A stretch of DNA of 25,214 bases from CAYYNP01 sp964472545 (GTDB lineage Bacteria > Planctomycetota > Planctomycetia > Pirellulales > Thermoguttaceae), in assembly GCA_964472545.1 (NCBI GenBank), contig CAYYNP010000134.1, forward strand, positions 1-25,214, given 5' to 3'. Shown piece after piece: positions 8,261-17,528 of this stretch. A program made the position numbers and the translations under genes. How positions within the stretch are numbered: the stretch's first letter is position 1; the number at the start of each line of letters is the position of its first letter. The notes beneath the pieces were generated by a model. The model worked only from the letters and a program-made list of their open reading frames with translations, did not search any database and was not told the DNA's origin.

Positions 8261-9853
8261 CTACTCCACCGCCCGACACACTCCGCCGCGCCGCGGATCG
8301 CCGGCTCCGGCGTACTGGCCGTGATCCGCCATCACCGTATTGGCACCGCCGAAGAACAAGTTGATCTCAGGCCATACCTGATGGTCCGGATAGTCCTTGA
8401 CCAGGCGGCCGATCTCCTTCGGCGAGAAACCTCCTTCAACGCTCAACTTGCCCTCCTCCAGGTGGATCCGCGGGCTGAGCACCGCCCGGCTTACGTCCAT
8501 CTTGAAGTGGATCAGGTTGAGCATTACCTGCAACAGGGCCGTGCGGATGCGATTCGATCCGCCGGAGCCGGTGGCGGCCAGCGCGCCGTGGCGGGTGCGA
8601 ATCAACGTAGGGGCCATCATCGACGTCATGCGGCGATTCTCTTCCCATAGATGAAAGCCGTCGATGTTTAGGTCTTGCTCGCCGAGCATGTTGTTGAGCA
8701 TGATGCCGGTGCCGGGCACGATCGAGCCGCAGCCTTCGCCGTTGGAAACGGTCATCGCGGCCACGTTGCCCGCCGCGTCGATCACGCTGATGTGGGTCGT
8801 GCCGCGAATGGCCCGAGCCCGATGGGCGATCTGTTGCCGATAACGTTCGAGGTATTCCGGGTTCAGTATTCGGCCGCCGGAGTCCGCTTGCCCGTCGCCG
8901 CCAGCCAGCGAATCGACGCGGGCCTGGTTTGTCAGCTCCATGACTTCGGCCAGCAGCCGTAAGTACGCGTAGTCGCCGAATTCGACTTTGGCCAAGCCCA
9001 AGTCGCGGAGTAACTCCAACGCAAACGCGATCAAGATTCCCCCGGACGACGGCGGCGGATTGGTGGTTACAACGGCACCGCCGAATTGCACTTCCAGCGG
9101 CTTGCGGCGGATGATCTCGTATTGTTCGAGGTCGTCGTGGGTGAGTTGCCCACCGGCCTGGCGGCAATGTTCGACGATTGCTCGGCCGAGTTCGCCACGG
9201 TAGAATACGCGTTCGCCGTCGGCCGCAATCTGTTCGAGCGTGTCGGCCAGGTCCGGCTGACGCAGCGTTTCCCCTTCCACCGGCATGCTGTCTTCGGCCG
9301 TTCGGCTGCAGAAGATTGCACGCGACTCGGGCGTGGCCAGATAGATCGGGCTGACGATGCTGAAGATGTACGCTTGCAGGCGATTGAGCGTCACCCCTTC
9401 GCGGGCGTAGCGGACCGCCGGCTCGGCGATCCGCGCCATCGGCATCGAGCCCAACTCGCGATGGATTGCAAACGCCCCCTTGACCGAGCCGGGCGTGGCG
9501 ATCGTGCCTTGTCCGATGTGGAACTCTTGCTGGTCGGTGCCGAAGTCGGCCACAATAGGGCGAAAGCCCTCCGGGTCGGCCGGGAGTTTGCGGCGCGGCG
9601 TCTGCACGAAGAAGTCGTAGAGGACCGCTTCGCCGCCGGCCGGACGTGCGATCATATACCCGCCGCCGCCGAGCGACGCCAACACTGGCTCGGTAACGCA
9701 GGCGGCAAAATGCGCAGCCAGGATCGCGTCGAAGGCGTTCCCGCCCTCTCGCAACACGATCTCGGCGGCCTCGACGGTCAACTCGTGGCCGGCGGCGACA
9801 ACTCCTTTGCACGGCATGGGCGTCTCGCAACTCGTCGCTCTTACCGATGCCAC
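8261..9853 (-). CDS. Gamma-glutamyltranspeptidase family (Ntn-hydrolase)
   Basis: About 530 residues, the usual size of the GGT family, which cleaves or transfers gamma-glutamyl groups, for example from glutathione, after self-cleavage exposes a threonine. The nucleophile is visible in GTTHISVIDAAGNV (Thr352 as first Thr of TTH). Also present are an N-terminal GGNAFDA with a following LGGGGYM, SNGEGCGS, PGTGIMLNNML and the oxyanion stretch GSGGSNRI. The GTG start overlaps the stop of the HzsA-related gene by 13 bp; an ATG at 9817 (MPCKGVVAAG) is equally possible because neither has a strong ribosome site. No signal peptide is seen, whereas many GGTs are periplasmic, so this copy may be cytosolic. 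It could instead be a related acylase of the same fold; donor specificity cannot be read from sequence. Confidence 0.9.
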   Translation of the reverse strand: MASVRATSCETPMPCKGVVAAGHELTVEAAEIVLREGGNAFDAILAAHFAACVTEPVLASLGGGGYMIARPAGGEAVLYDFFVQTPRRKLPADPEGFRPIVADFGTDQQEFHIGQGTIATPGSVKGAFAIHRELGSMPMARIAEPAVRYAREGVTLNRLQAYIFSIVSPIYLATPESRAIFCSRTAEDSMPVEGETLRQPDLADTLEQIAADGERVFYRGELGRAIVEHCRQAGGQLTHDDLEQYEIIRRKPLEVQFGGAVVTTNPPPSSGGILIAFALELLRDLGLAKVEFGDYAYLRLLAEVMELTNQARVDSLAGGDGQADSGGRILNPEYLERYRQQIAHRARAIRGTTHISVIDAAGNVAAMTVSNGEGCGSIVPGTGIMLNNMLGEQDLNIDGFHLWEENRRMTSMMAPTLIRTRHGALAATGSGGSNRIRTALLQVMLNLIHFKMDVSRAVLSPRIHLEEGKLSVEGGFSPKEIGRLVKDYPDHQVWPEINLFFGGANTVMADHGQYAGAGDPRRGGVCRAVE

Positions 9854-12213
9854 TCTGGAGCGAAGAAGCCGATCGCTTCCTCGAACGTCGCCTCGCGCCG
9901 GAAATCGGCCGGCACGTATTCCGGCTTGCCCGGATCCGCGTTGACCCAGTTACCACGCTTCCGCCCGAAATACGTACCGAAGAACTGGTAGTTCGAATCG
10001 ACCCAGCGATAGAGAATCGCCAACTCGTGTTGGCTGAGCATCTTGCTGTGGTCGTCGTCGGCGTTCTTCGGGTGCTTCGGGTCGATGAGCACGTCGATCA
10101 GCGTGCTCTTGAACGTGCCAAGGTTCTTCGGCGGCAGATAGGCGCCGTTGTAGTTGCCGCGATCGCCCTGCCGGAAGGACGTAAACTCGGGGATGATCGG
10201 CCCCGCGAGTTGCTTCGTGGCCAGCTCCTGATAGGAAACGCTGTATTGGGACGTCACGTCGCCGACGAGCGTCAGCCCGCCGTCGGGGTTCTCTTTGCCG
10301 TGGCAGGAAATACACTTGGCGTCGAAGATCGGCTGCACGTCGGTCGGGTAGTGGATCACCTGGCCGGGGTTGCCGTCGCCGCCGTTTTCGACCAGGTCGC
10401 ACGGCTGTGCCTGGGGAACGCTCGGGGCGCGCGTCAGGGCAATGGGTGCCTCGGAAGTCAACGGCGGAACCGACTGGCCCGACTCGCCGTGGCAGCCCGT
10501 GCAGGAGCGTACTTCGCCGGGCTGATAGGTCACGTAAGTCCGCTCGCGCTGGATCTCGCGGAAGTTCTCGTCCAGTGCCTGGAAGAAGACACTTCGGCCT
10601 GCCGGCACCTCGAAGTAGGCCGAGCCGTCTTTCTCGACCGGTACGATCCCCCATTGCACCCGCGGCCACAGGGCGGCCTTCCAACTCGAACTGCTGTCCG
10701 AAGAGCCCCAGCGCGGATGGGTCGACCAATAGCGCGGCAACGCCTCGTTGACCCGCAGCCACTTGACCTCACCCGGCTCGACGCCCTGCATGCCCTGCTG
10801 CACGTTGCTGACCACGCACAGCGCCTTGCCGCGCTTGGCGTTGCGCTCGTCGCGGACCGTGCGGACTTCCGGCGGCATGTTCCGCGGCACCAGCGGCGTG
10901 GGATGCCAGCAGGAGAGCGTCGGGGCTTGGTGTACCAGGCGATGGTTGCCGTCGGTGTCGATCAGGTAGATCGAGTACGAGTTGGCCACGTTCTTATAGT
11001 GGTCGGCCGGCTTCACCTTGAAGGAGACCAGGAACTCGGTGTCGCTGACGGGGAACGGGTGCGTATACAGGTGACCGCTTGTGCCGTTACGGTCGTGTGC
11101 GTAGCCGCCGTCGGCCTTGAGGAAATGCCAGCCCGGCTCGGTGCGGCGCTCGACGAAAGTGTGCGGCGTGATGTTGGTCACGGCGTAGCGGTCGTCGAAC
11201 TTCTGGTAGCCCTCCTCGTCCGGATCGGGTCCGCGGGCGCGGCTGTTGTGCTTCGCGTCGACGATGAAGATCGCCCCTAAGCACCCGCCCTGCGGGAAGT
11301 GGCACGTGCCCACGCAGACGAAGCGGCTGTCGCTGCCGGGCAGCGGCTGGGGATACATGTAGACGGTCGTGGTGTCGTCGGCCACGCCGTAGAGTTCCTG
11401 CAGCATGCTGCCGTCGGGGTTCATCGACCAGATCGTCTTGCCCACCCGGGCGCCCTTGTCGATGTACTCCCAGCGGTGATACATCACGCGACCGTCGTCG
11501 AGCACCACCGGGCAGAACTCGCTTACCGGGCTGTTCGAGATCGGCTCGACCTGCGATCCGTCGGCCGACGCGAGGTGCATCGTGGGTGCCGCCAAGGCGG
11601 CCGGGCCGCCACAGAGCACCGTGTGTTCGCTGCGGGTCGACGAAAACATGATCCGGCCATCGGGCAGATAACAGGGGTGAACGTCGTCGGTGTGATATCC
11701 CGGCCTCCAGCGGGCGACCTTTTCGGCCTCGTCGTCCGGCGGCAACAAGACCTGCCGCAGCCCGCTGCCGTCGATGCCCACTTCCCAGATTCTGAAGCCC
11801 GAGCCGGCCGTCTCGCGGAAGTCGAACAACACCTTCTTCGCGTCGAACGAGAGCGTCATCTTGCCGATGAACCCCTTGCCGCCGGGCATCTGAGCCGCGG
11901 TTACCACCGGCCGCTCTTTGCCCGTGCGGACGTTGAGGATGTAGACGCCGTTTTCCGGCAGGAATCGGTCGCCGCTGGTGCCGTTGTTGATGTCGGTGTA
12001 GTAGTGGTCCGACGAATACGGCTTGCGTTTGACGAACACGATCTCGTCGAACGGCAATTGATCCGGCGAAAACGGCGCCACGATCGGCCCCGGCCCGGCG
12101 GCGGGCGTTGGGCGAACGTCGGGGTCCGCCACCGCCGGCGTGCAGCAAGCAGCCGCCAGAGTCAACAGAACCAGCACACAAAACGCTACCGGACGCTTTC
12201 GAGGATTCGACAT
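9841..12213 (-). CDS. Exported HzsA-related protein with two c-type heme motifs
   Basis: This 790-residue protein starts with a signal peptide (MSNPRKRPVAF, hydrophobic core, Ala-rich end near CCTPAVA). A long region with beta-propeller-like segments follows (ILNVRTGKERPV, IWEVGIDGSGLRQV, DDVHPCYLPDGRIMFSSTR, IWSMNPDGSMLQELYG). Near the C-terminus are two CxxCH motifs, CTGCH (about 571) and CISCH (about 634), for covalent heme in the periplasm. The pattern matches the hydrazine-synthase-alpha-related family that is widespread in planctomycetes lacking anammox metabolism, so hydrazine synthesis should not be inferred. ATG 12213 is chosen because the signal peptide begins there and AAGGA lies upstream; an in-frame ATG at 12252 would add 13 residues. 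It is the first gene of a four-gene operon with a good promoter upstream. A redox or electron-transfer role is likely, with substrate unknown. Confidence 0.88.
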   Translation of the reverse strand: MSNPRKRPVAFCVLVLLTLAAACCTPAVADPDVRPTPAAGPGPIVAPFSPDQLPFDEIVFVKRKPYSSDHYYTDINNGTSGDRFLPENGVYILNVRTGKERPVVTAAQMPGGKGFIGKMTLSFDAKKVLFDFRETAGSGFRIWEVGIDGSGLRQVLLPPDDEAEKVARWRPGYHTDDVHPCYLPDGRIMFSSTRSEHTVLCGGPAALAAPTMHLASADGSQVEPISNSPVSEFCPVVLDDGRVMYHRWEYIDKGARVGKTIWSMNPDGSMLQELYGVADDTTTVYMYPQPLPGSDSRFVCVGTCHFPQGGCLGAIFIVDAKHNSRARGPDPDEEGYQKFDDRYAVTNITPHTFVERRTEPGWHFLKADGGYAHDRNGTSGHLYTHPFPVSDTEFLVSFKVKPADHYKNVANSYSIYLIDTDGNHRLVHQAPTLSCWHPTPLVPRNMPPEVRTVRDERNAKRGKALCVVSNVQQGMQGVEPGEVKWLRVNEALPRYWSTHPRWGSSDSSSSWKAALWPRVQWGIVPVEKDGSAYFEVPAGRSVFFQALDENFREIQRERTYVTYQPGEVRSCTGCHGESGQSVPPLTSEAPIALTRAPSVPQAQPCDLVENGGDGNPGQVIHYPTDVQPIFDAKCISCHGKENPDGGLTLVGDVTSQYSVSYQELATKQLAGPIIPEFTSFRQGDRGNYNGAYLPPKNLGTFKSTLIDVLIDPKHPKNADDDHSKMLSQHELAILYRWVDSNYQFFGTYFGRKRGNWVNADPGKPEYVPADFRREATFEEAIGFFAPEWHR

Positions 12214-12323
12214 GAGACAACTCGTCCTTCGGGGGATGGGGTTTTGGGGCATGGGGCCGGATCTCGCGCGAGGCGACGGTGTGGGGACGATCCTCGATCC
12301 GTCGCTACTCCACGACAGGATCG

Positions 12324-12353
12324 ATCATACCCCCCGAGAAGAGACGGCGTCAA
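12324..12353 (-). promoter_or_regulatory. Candidate sigma-70 promoter for the HzsA-related operon
   Basis: On the minus strand TTGACG (12348-12353) is followed after 18 bases by TATGAT (12324-12329), each five of six consensus positions. Transcription would begin near 12316, giving a leader of about 100 bases. The rest of the 354-bp gap (12214-12567) shows only a 7-bp inverted repeat GCCACAG/CTGTGGC near 12498-12538 and no gene. Confidence 0.6.
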
Positions 12354-12567
12354 GATTAAGCTTGCCGTTACATCAATCCCTAGCCCATACGGGGTAATCG
12401 TCGACAGCAGGGACGAAGCTCCGCCACGCCTACCCGGTCCGAAGAAAGTCCGGTAAGATGATTGGGTATGGCGCCCCCGGAATTGCCCCCGATGGGTAGC
12501 CACAGCGATTGGGTCGACTACATGGCCCCGCCTGTGGCAGCATCTCCTCATCTGCTCGCAGGGCACA

Positions 12568-13629
12568 TTACTCCACGCCGACGGTCCGCAAAGCTGCCCG
12601 CATGTATCCCAACGCGAAGGCCATGCCGGCGTGCCAGGGAGCGTTGCAGCTCATCGAGGGCGTGTGATCGGGGACCAGCACGCCCCGATACCCTTGGTCG
12701 CGGAGGATTCTGAGGATCTCCAACATGTCCACGTCGCCCTCGTCGACAAAGACCTCCCGGTAGTTGGGCACCTTGCCGCGGACGTTTCGGAAATGGACGT
12801 AGGCGATGGCTCCTTGGCGGGCGTACTGCTCGGTCGCCCGATAGACGTCGCCCTCGGTCATCTCGGCGATCGAGCCCAGGCAGAACTCCAGGGCATTGCA
12901 CCGATGGGGGACCAGATCCAAGAGCTGCTGGTACATGTGCGGCTGATAAACCAATCGCGCGTGGCTCCGCAAGGTGGGCATCGGAGGGTCGTCGGGATGG
13001 GCTGCCAGGCGAACCCCGGCCTCCTCGGCCACGGGCACCAGCGCCTCGAGGAACTCCCGCAGCCGCGACCAGAGTTGCTCTTGGGTTACCGGTGGAACGT
13101 GCCCGGTCGGCGCGTCGTCGTACTTCATGTTCCAAACTTGTCCGCGCGGTATCGGTGCTTCCCGAGGCCCGTCTTTTCCGCGAAACGCGACGGAACTGGC
13201 GCCGCCACGTGCCCACGGCCCGACGACGTGTCCCCAGACGCCGGCTATCGAGAAGTTGTATCCGATCGCCGGGATGCCCACCCGGCCCGCGCGGCGGACG
13301 ATCTCCTTGAGGCCCTCGAGTTGGCTATGTTTGCTGGGGCCGTCCAGGAGGACGTCGAACCAGTGTGCGGGGTCGAAATTCTCGATGGCCTCCAACTCCA
13401 GGCCCTCTGCGTTGACCGTCTGTTTCACCTCGCGCAGTTCTTCTTCCGTCCAGAGCTTACCGCGTCGCCGGGTCGTGCCCCAGTGGGCCGTCTCGTCGGT
13501 GCCGTGTACCTGCCCGCCCTTGAAGTAGTCGACCAGATGGGCCACGACGTGAGTGCAGCCACACTGGCGAGCAAAGCGGAGGTTCTCCGCGGTGAGCATG
13601 TGGCGGTAGAGACCGATGCCAAGTTTCAA
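12568..13629 (-). CDS. uxuA: Mannonate dehydratase
   Basis: A 353-residue protein beginning KLGIGLYRHMLT, typical of UxuA, which dehydrates D-mannonate to 2-keto-3-deoxygluconate in hexuronate breakdown in the cytoplasm. The metal ligands known for the family can be matched: His211 (AAHPDDPP), Cys250 (LEFCLGSIAEM), His279 (YVHFRNVRG) and Asp321 (VPDHTPS). I choose the TTG at 13629, which has GGGAGG six bases upstream and places the start exactly at the family N-terminus; the ATG at 13659 would add ten poor residues. It is somewhat shorter than the E. coli enzyme. Upstream on the same strand is an RraA-like gene, separated by a 261-bp gap that holds a large inverted repeat. The other hexuronate genes are not in the window. 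Some family members act on related sugar acids. Confidence 0.9.
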   Translation of the reverse strand: MKLGIGLYRHMLTAENLRFARQCGCTHVVAHLVDYFKGGQVHGTDETAHWGTTRRRGKLWTEEELREVKQTVNAEGLELEAIENFDPAHWFDVLLDGPSKHSQLEGLKEIVRRAGRVGIPAIGYNFSIAGVWGHVVGPWARGGASSVAFRGKDGPREAPIPRGQVWNMKYDDAPTGHVPPVTQEQLWSRLREFLEALVPVAEEAGVRLAAHPDDPPMPTLRSHARLVYQPHMYQQLLDLVPHRCNALEFCLGSIAEMTEGDVYRATEQYARQGAIAYVHFRNVRGKVPNYREVFVDEGDVDMLEILRILRDQGYRGVLVPDHTPSMSCNAPWHAGMAFALGYMRAALRTVGVE

Positions 13630-13679
13630 GGTTGACCTCCCGACGCAGGCTAACAGCAAGTTGAAAGAAAGGCGAAACT

Positions 13680-13761
<82 letters not shown>

Positions 13762-13787
13762 GAATTCTCAAACTCCTACTTCTTCAA

Positions 13788-13803
13788 CGGGCTGCCAAGC
13801 CCG
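13788..13803 (-). terminator. Possible hairpin downstream of the RraA-like gene
   Basis: CGGGCT and AGCCCG form a 6-bp stem with a 4-base loop about 90 bp after the RraA-like stop. There is no clear U-tract, so termination is uncertain. Confidence 0.3.
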
Positions 13804-13890
13804 CAGCCAGGAAGGAGTCTATCAACATGCGCCCACTGCGTGCAGAAGTTACAATGCAAGCCCCTGGGATCCATCGACGACCGGCGTCGG

Positions 13891-14556
13891 CTACAACACG
13901 CCGTACTTCTCGAACGCCTCGGTGCAACTCATGCCGCGTTCGATCTCGCGCCGCACGAGCTTCTCGGTTCGGGCTTTCTTAAGCGACTCTTCGACCACCG
14001 GCTCCACCAGGTCCTGCGGCACGACCAGCACGCCGTCGACGTCGCCAAACACGAGGTCGCCCGGCTCGACGTTGACCCCGGCGATCTCGATTTGGCCGCG
14101 GAAGTCGACGACCTCCATCCGGACCCCGGCGTCCTGAGCGTAATGGCCCCGGCTGAAGACGGGAAACTCCTGCTTTAGCACGCGGGGCGTATCCCGATGA
14201 AAGCCATCGACGACGGCACCGACGGCCCGGCGCGCTTTGGCTGCCGCGGTCATGATTTCGCCCCAGTTGGCGCAGTTCAACGCGCCTCCGGCGGCAATGT
14301 AGATCTCCCCGGGCAAGAGCGCATCGAGCGCCCGGGTCATCTTACCAAACGGCTTCTCGCGAGGGCCGAAGACTTCCATCTGGAGCACCGGCATGGCGCG
14401 GCCCGCCAGTTTCATCGCCTCGCGCAGAGGGCGGATCGCCTGCGGCAGGAACTGGTGCCGCCGGCCGTGCCGGTCGAGCACGTCGCCTACCACGGGCGTA
14501 TACAACTCGTCGCGCATCAGAGCGAACAACGCTTCGTCGCATTTCCACTCAGGCAT
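13891..14556 (-). CDS. RraA-like family protein (possible HMG/CHA-type aldolase)
   Basis: A 221-residue protein of the RraA/4-hydroxy-4-methyl-2-oxoglutarate aldolase fold. Conserved features are the early LYTPVVGDVLDR, the LPGEIYIAAGG stretch, WGEIMTAAAKARRAVGAVVDG (99-118) with Gly/Glu and Asp117, and GFHRD (Arg121, Asp122), which in characterised aldolases bind the substrate and metal; then VEPGDLVFGDVDGVLVVP. The ATG at 14556 is used because the family similarity begins right after it, though the frame is open further upstream and only a weak ribosome site is seen. The family includes true aldolases and the RNase E inhibitor RraA; the sugar-acid neighbour uxuA favours a metabolic role in keto-acid or uronate breakdown, but this is inference. 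Many planctomycetes carry multiple copies. Confidence 0.82.
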   Translation of the reverse strand: MPEWKCDEALFALMRDELYTPVVGDVLDRHGRRHQFLPQAIRPLREAMKLAGRAMPVLQMEVFGPREKPFGKMTRALDALLPGEIYIAAGGALNCANWGEIMTAAAKARRAVGAVVDGFHRDTPRVLKQEFPVFSRGHYAQDAGVRMEVVDFRGQIEIAGVNVEPGDLVFGDVDGVLVVPQDLVEPVVEESLKKARTEKLVRREIERGMSCTEAFEKYGVL

Positions 14557-15064
14557 GATACGCCCTATCGCAACGTTGGCCTTTGTCGAACGCCGTCGGT
14601 CCTCACGCAAAAGCCTGGTCACTGACTTGCCACGACCGTCTCGCGATACGCAAAACGGGCGTTTCTCGATCTTCGAAGCGGTCTCCGGCGAAAGCTCCCA
14701 CCTCAATTGGAGACAGCACGGGATCTCTTGCGAGTGGCCAATTCTTTCGAGAAACTGACGCCGAGTAAAGGCATGCAAGGCTCTCGATCCCGTTTCCCAC
14801 GTCACTTGCTGCGAAGTTCTTGCCGCAGCCCATCGCTGGACACTCCGGCGAAAGCACAGAGATCTGTCGGCGGCGTGGCAGCAGTTCTGAGCCGATGGCG
14901 ACCAGCACATCGGAAGGTGTCGACGTGCGGCGGTTCCTGGTTCCTGTGCCTCTTCGGCGTGCCCTGCCCGGTGTCGACAAGAACGCCCGGTGTCGACAAG
15001 AACTTGCACAAACGTTCGGTATTAGCAAAGATCCGTACGGGCGCTCCACAATGGGCACTCCACA
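14557..15064. other. 508-bp stretch without a recognisable gene
   Basis: It lies between the divergent RraA-like gene and the SecA paralogue. Open frames exist on both strands but none has a recognisable domain or ribosome site. It holds the 19-bp tandem duplication at 14966-15003 and, just before the SecA start, two copies of CTCCACAATGGGC. The promoters of both flanking genes should be here, but I see no convincing one. Confidence 0.6.
14966..15003. repeat. 19-bp tandem direct repeat
   Basis: GCCCGGTGTCGACAAGAAC occurs twice head to tail, 62 bp before the SecA start. A local duplication, or a paired regulatory site. Confidence 0.85.
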
Positions 15065-17482
15065 ATGGGCCAAGAAATCTCCGAAGAGCACGAAGAACTT
15101 CCCGGGCCCCGATCGAATCTCAGCAACCCATGTCCTATGCCGCTGATCACGAAACTCCGAGAGTACTTCCATCTTGCCCGGGGTGAGGCGGTCGAATTCG
15201 AGTTGAGGCCCTATCGAAAGGTGCTGGCGAGAATCGATAAGCACGATCTCGAAGGTGCCGGCAACGAGGAGTTGAAACGCAAGTCGGAGGGACTTGCCGC
15301 CCGGGCAAGAGACGGCGTCGCTCCGGACAGGCTCTTGCCGGAGGCGTTTGCGCTGGTCCGCGAGGCGTCGCATCGGGTGCTGGCGATGCGGCCCTTCGAC
15401 GTCCAGATGATCGCCGGCATCGCCATGCACCGGGGCAAGCTGGCCGAGATGCACACCGGCGAAGGCAAGACCCTGGCGGCCGTGGCGCCGGCCTATCTCA
15501 GCGCGATTACCGGCCGGGGCGTTCACGTGCTGACCTTCAACGACTACCTGGCACGACGCGACGCCCAGTGGATGGGGCCCGTCTATCGGTTCCTGGGGCT
15601 GTCGGTCGGATGCGTGCAGCAAGAGACGGATATCGCCGGGCGGAAAGACGCCTACGCGTGCGACGTCACCTACCTGACGGCCAAACAGGCCGGCTTCGAC
15701 CACCTTCGCGACCATCTCTGCACGGACCCCAGCGACCTGGTGCATCGGCCGTTGAACTACGCGATCGTCGACGAAGCCGATTCGATCCTGATCGACGAAG
15801 CCCGGGTGCCGTTGGTGATCGCCGGCAGCACGGAGGCCGTCCAGGCCAATCCGGCTCGGGCGGCCCGGCTGGTCGGTGAACTTGTGCCGGATCGCGACTT
15901 CAAGAAGGATCGGGCCTTGCGGAACGTCCATTTTACGGAAACCGGGCTGGACCGGATGGAAGCGGAGTTGGCCTGCGGCAACCTGCACGACGCGGCCAAC
16001 CTGTCGCTGTTGACCGAACTGAGCATGGCCCTTCACGCCCGAGTGCTCCTGACGCGGAACGTCGACTACATCGTCCGCGATCGCCGCGTGGAATTGGTCG
16101 ACGAATTCACCGGCCGCGTGGTTCGGGACCGGCGTTGGCCGGACGGATTGCAGGCGGCCGTCGAGGCCAAGGAGGGCGTGCCGCTGCAGCCGCAAGGCGA
16201 GATACGCGGCTCGATCACCTTGCAGCACTTCCTGCGACTCTATCCGAAAACCGCCGGCATGACCGCCACCGCTCGGCCCGCAGCGGACGAGTTCCTCGAG
16301 TTCTACGACATGAGCGTCGTCGTGATCCCGCCGAATCGGCAGTGTCTTCGCACGGACGAGGACGACGTCGTCTTCACGCACCGCGAAGCGAAACATCGGG
16401 CGATCGTCGCCGAGATCGTCGAGCTTCCGAGTTCAGGGCGGCCCGTGCTGGTTGGCACGGCCAGCGTGGCGGAGTCGGAGGAGCTTGCCGCCGGTCTGAC
16501 CGAGGCGGGCGTCGCGTGCGAAATCCTCAACGCGAAGAACGACGAGCGGGAAGCTCGGATCGTGTCCCAGGCGGCGACGCCCGGCACGGTGACTATCTCG
16601 ACCAACATGGCCGGGCGTGGCACCGACATCCGGCTGGGCGGCGACCCGCCAAGCCAGCGCAATCGAATCGTCGACCTGGGCGGACTCTACGTCATCGGCA
16701 CCAACCGCCACGAAAGCCGGCGAATCGACGACCAGCTTCGGGGCCGGGCCGGACGACAAGGCGACCCCGGCTCGTCGCGGTTCTACGTCAGCCTCCAAGA
16801 CGATCTCGTCAAGCGGTTCGGCATCCGCGACCTCGTCCCGCCAGAGTACCGAACGCTTCGCCGGGACGAGCCGATCGACGACCCGGCGGTCACCCGGGTC
16901 ATCGACCGGGCCCAACGAACGATCGAGGAGCAGACCTTCGAGATCCGCCGCACGCTCTGGCGATACGCCTCGCTGATCGAGCACCAGCGCCAGGCGGTTC
17001 AACGGCGGCGCCAGGCGATCCTCAAAGACGAAGTACCGTTGGACCTGCTGACCACACGGGCAGGAGACCGCTACGACGAACTGCGTGCCGCGGGCGTCGG
17101 CCGCGAGGTCCTCCGCCGGGTGGAGAAGCAGATCACACTGTTGCAGATCGACGCCTGCTGGGCCGACTATCTCACCCGGGTTGCCGATATCCGCGAGAAC
17201 ATCCACTTGGTGGTGCTGGCCAACCAGTCGCCGCTGGACGAGTTCCACAAGCGGGCTGGACGGGAATATGCCGACATGCTCGAGCGGATCGACGTACAGA
17301 TCGTCCGTACGTTCCGCTCGGCCGAGATCACCTCCGCCGGTATCGACCTCGACAAAGAGGGCCTCCGCGGTCCTTCGTCCACCTGGACCTACCTGATCAA
17401 CGACAACCCCTTCGGCGACGTGCTGCAGCGACTGTTTCGAGGGCTGATGCGGAGGGTCGTCGAGAACTCTGCACCCGATTAG
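15065..17482 (+). CDS. SecA-family preprotein translocase ATPase, paralogue without C-terminal zinc domain
   Basis: An 805-residue SecA-family motor, which normally drives proteins through SecYEG using ATP. NBD1 has Walker A MHTGEGKT (129-136) and Walker B DEADSILIDEAR (236-247), with Ala where SecA usually has Val. NBD2 has TNMAGRGTDI (about 511) and IGTNRHESRRIDDQLRGRAG followed by RQGDPGSSRFY (about 560-573). Scaffold and wing regions follow to the end. The usual C-terminal linker and CxC...CH zinc motif that binds SecB and lipids are absent, and the protein is about 100 residues shorter than housekeeping SecA, so I read it as an accessory paralogue. Start is uncertain: ATG 15065 lacks a ribosome site; ATG 15137 (MPLITKLREYF) fits the family start better. 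It lies about 490 bp upstream of the peptide-export locus on the same strand, but a strong hairpin lies between. Confidence 0.9.
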   Translation: MGQEISEEHEELPGPRSNLSNPCPMPLITKLREYFHLARGEAVEFELRPYRKVLARIDKHDLEGAGNEELKRKSEGLAARARDGVAPDRLLPEAFALVREASHRVLAMRPFDVQMIAGIAMHRGKLAEMHTGEGKTLAAVAPAYLSAITGRGVHVLTFNDYLARRDAQWMGPVYRFLGLSVGCVQQETDIAGRKDAYACDVTYLTAKQAGFDHLRDHLCTDPSDLVHRPLNYAIVDEADSILIDEARVPLVIAGSTEAVQANPARAARLVGELVPDRDFKKDRALRNVHFTETGLDRMEAELACGNLHDAANLSLLTELSMALHARVLLTRNVDYIVRDRRVELVDEFTGRVVRDRRWPDGLQAAVEAKEGVPLQPQGEIRGSITLQHFLRLYPKTAGMTATARPAADEFLEFYDMSVVVIPPNRQCLRTDEDDVVFTHREAKHRAIVAEIVELPSSGRPVLVGTASVAESEELAAGLTEAGVACEILNAKNDEREARIVSQAATPGTVTISTNMAGRGTDIRLGGDPPSQRNRIVDLGGLYVIGTNRHESRRIDDQLRGRAGRQGDPGSSRFYVSLQDDLVKRFGIRDLVPPEYRTLRRDEPIDDPAVTRVIDRAQRTIEEQTFEIRRTLWRYASLIEHQRQAVQRRRQAILKDEVPLDLLTTRAGDRYDELRAAGVGREVLRRVEKQITLLQIDACWADYLTRVADIRENIHLVVLANQSPLDEFHKRAGREYADMLERIDVQIVRTFRSAEITSAGIDLDKEGLRGPSSTWTYLINDNPFGDVLQRLFRGLMRRVVENSAPD

Positions 17483-17528
17483 CCACGACGCATCCCTAGT
17501 ACATCAGTGCGGCCAATCTTGGCAGTTG

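Noticed and set aside
9847..11280. 477-residue plus-strand frame opposite the HzsA-related gene
   Set aside because: The minus strand carries the signal peptide and two CxxCH motifs; the plus frame is a mirror with no domain.
9841..12213. True hydrazine synthase alpha subunit and anammox metabolism
   Set aside because: No other hydrazine synthase or anammox genes are present, and HzsA-related proteins occur widely in planctomycetes without this pathway.
14603..16396. 597-residue minus-strand frame opposite the SecA paralogue
   Set aside because: It is antisense to conserved SecA motifs and has no recognisable domain; long shadow frames are common at this GC content.
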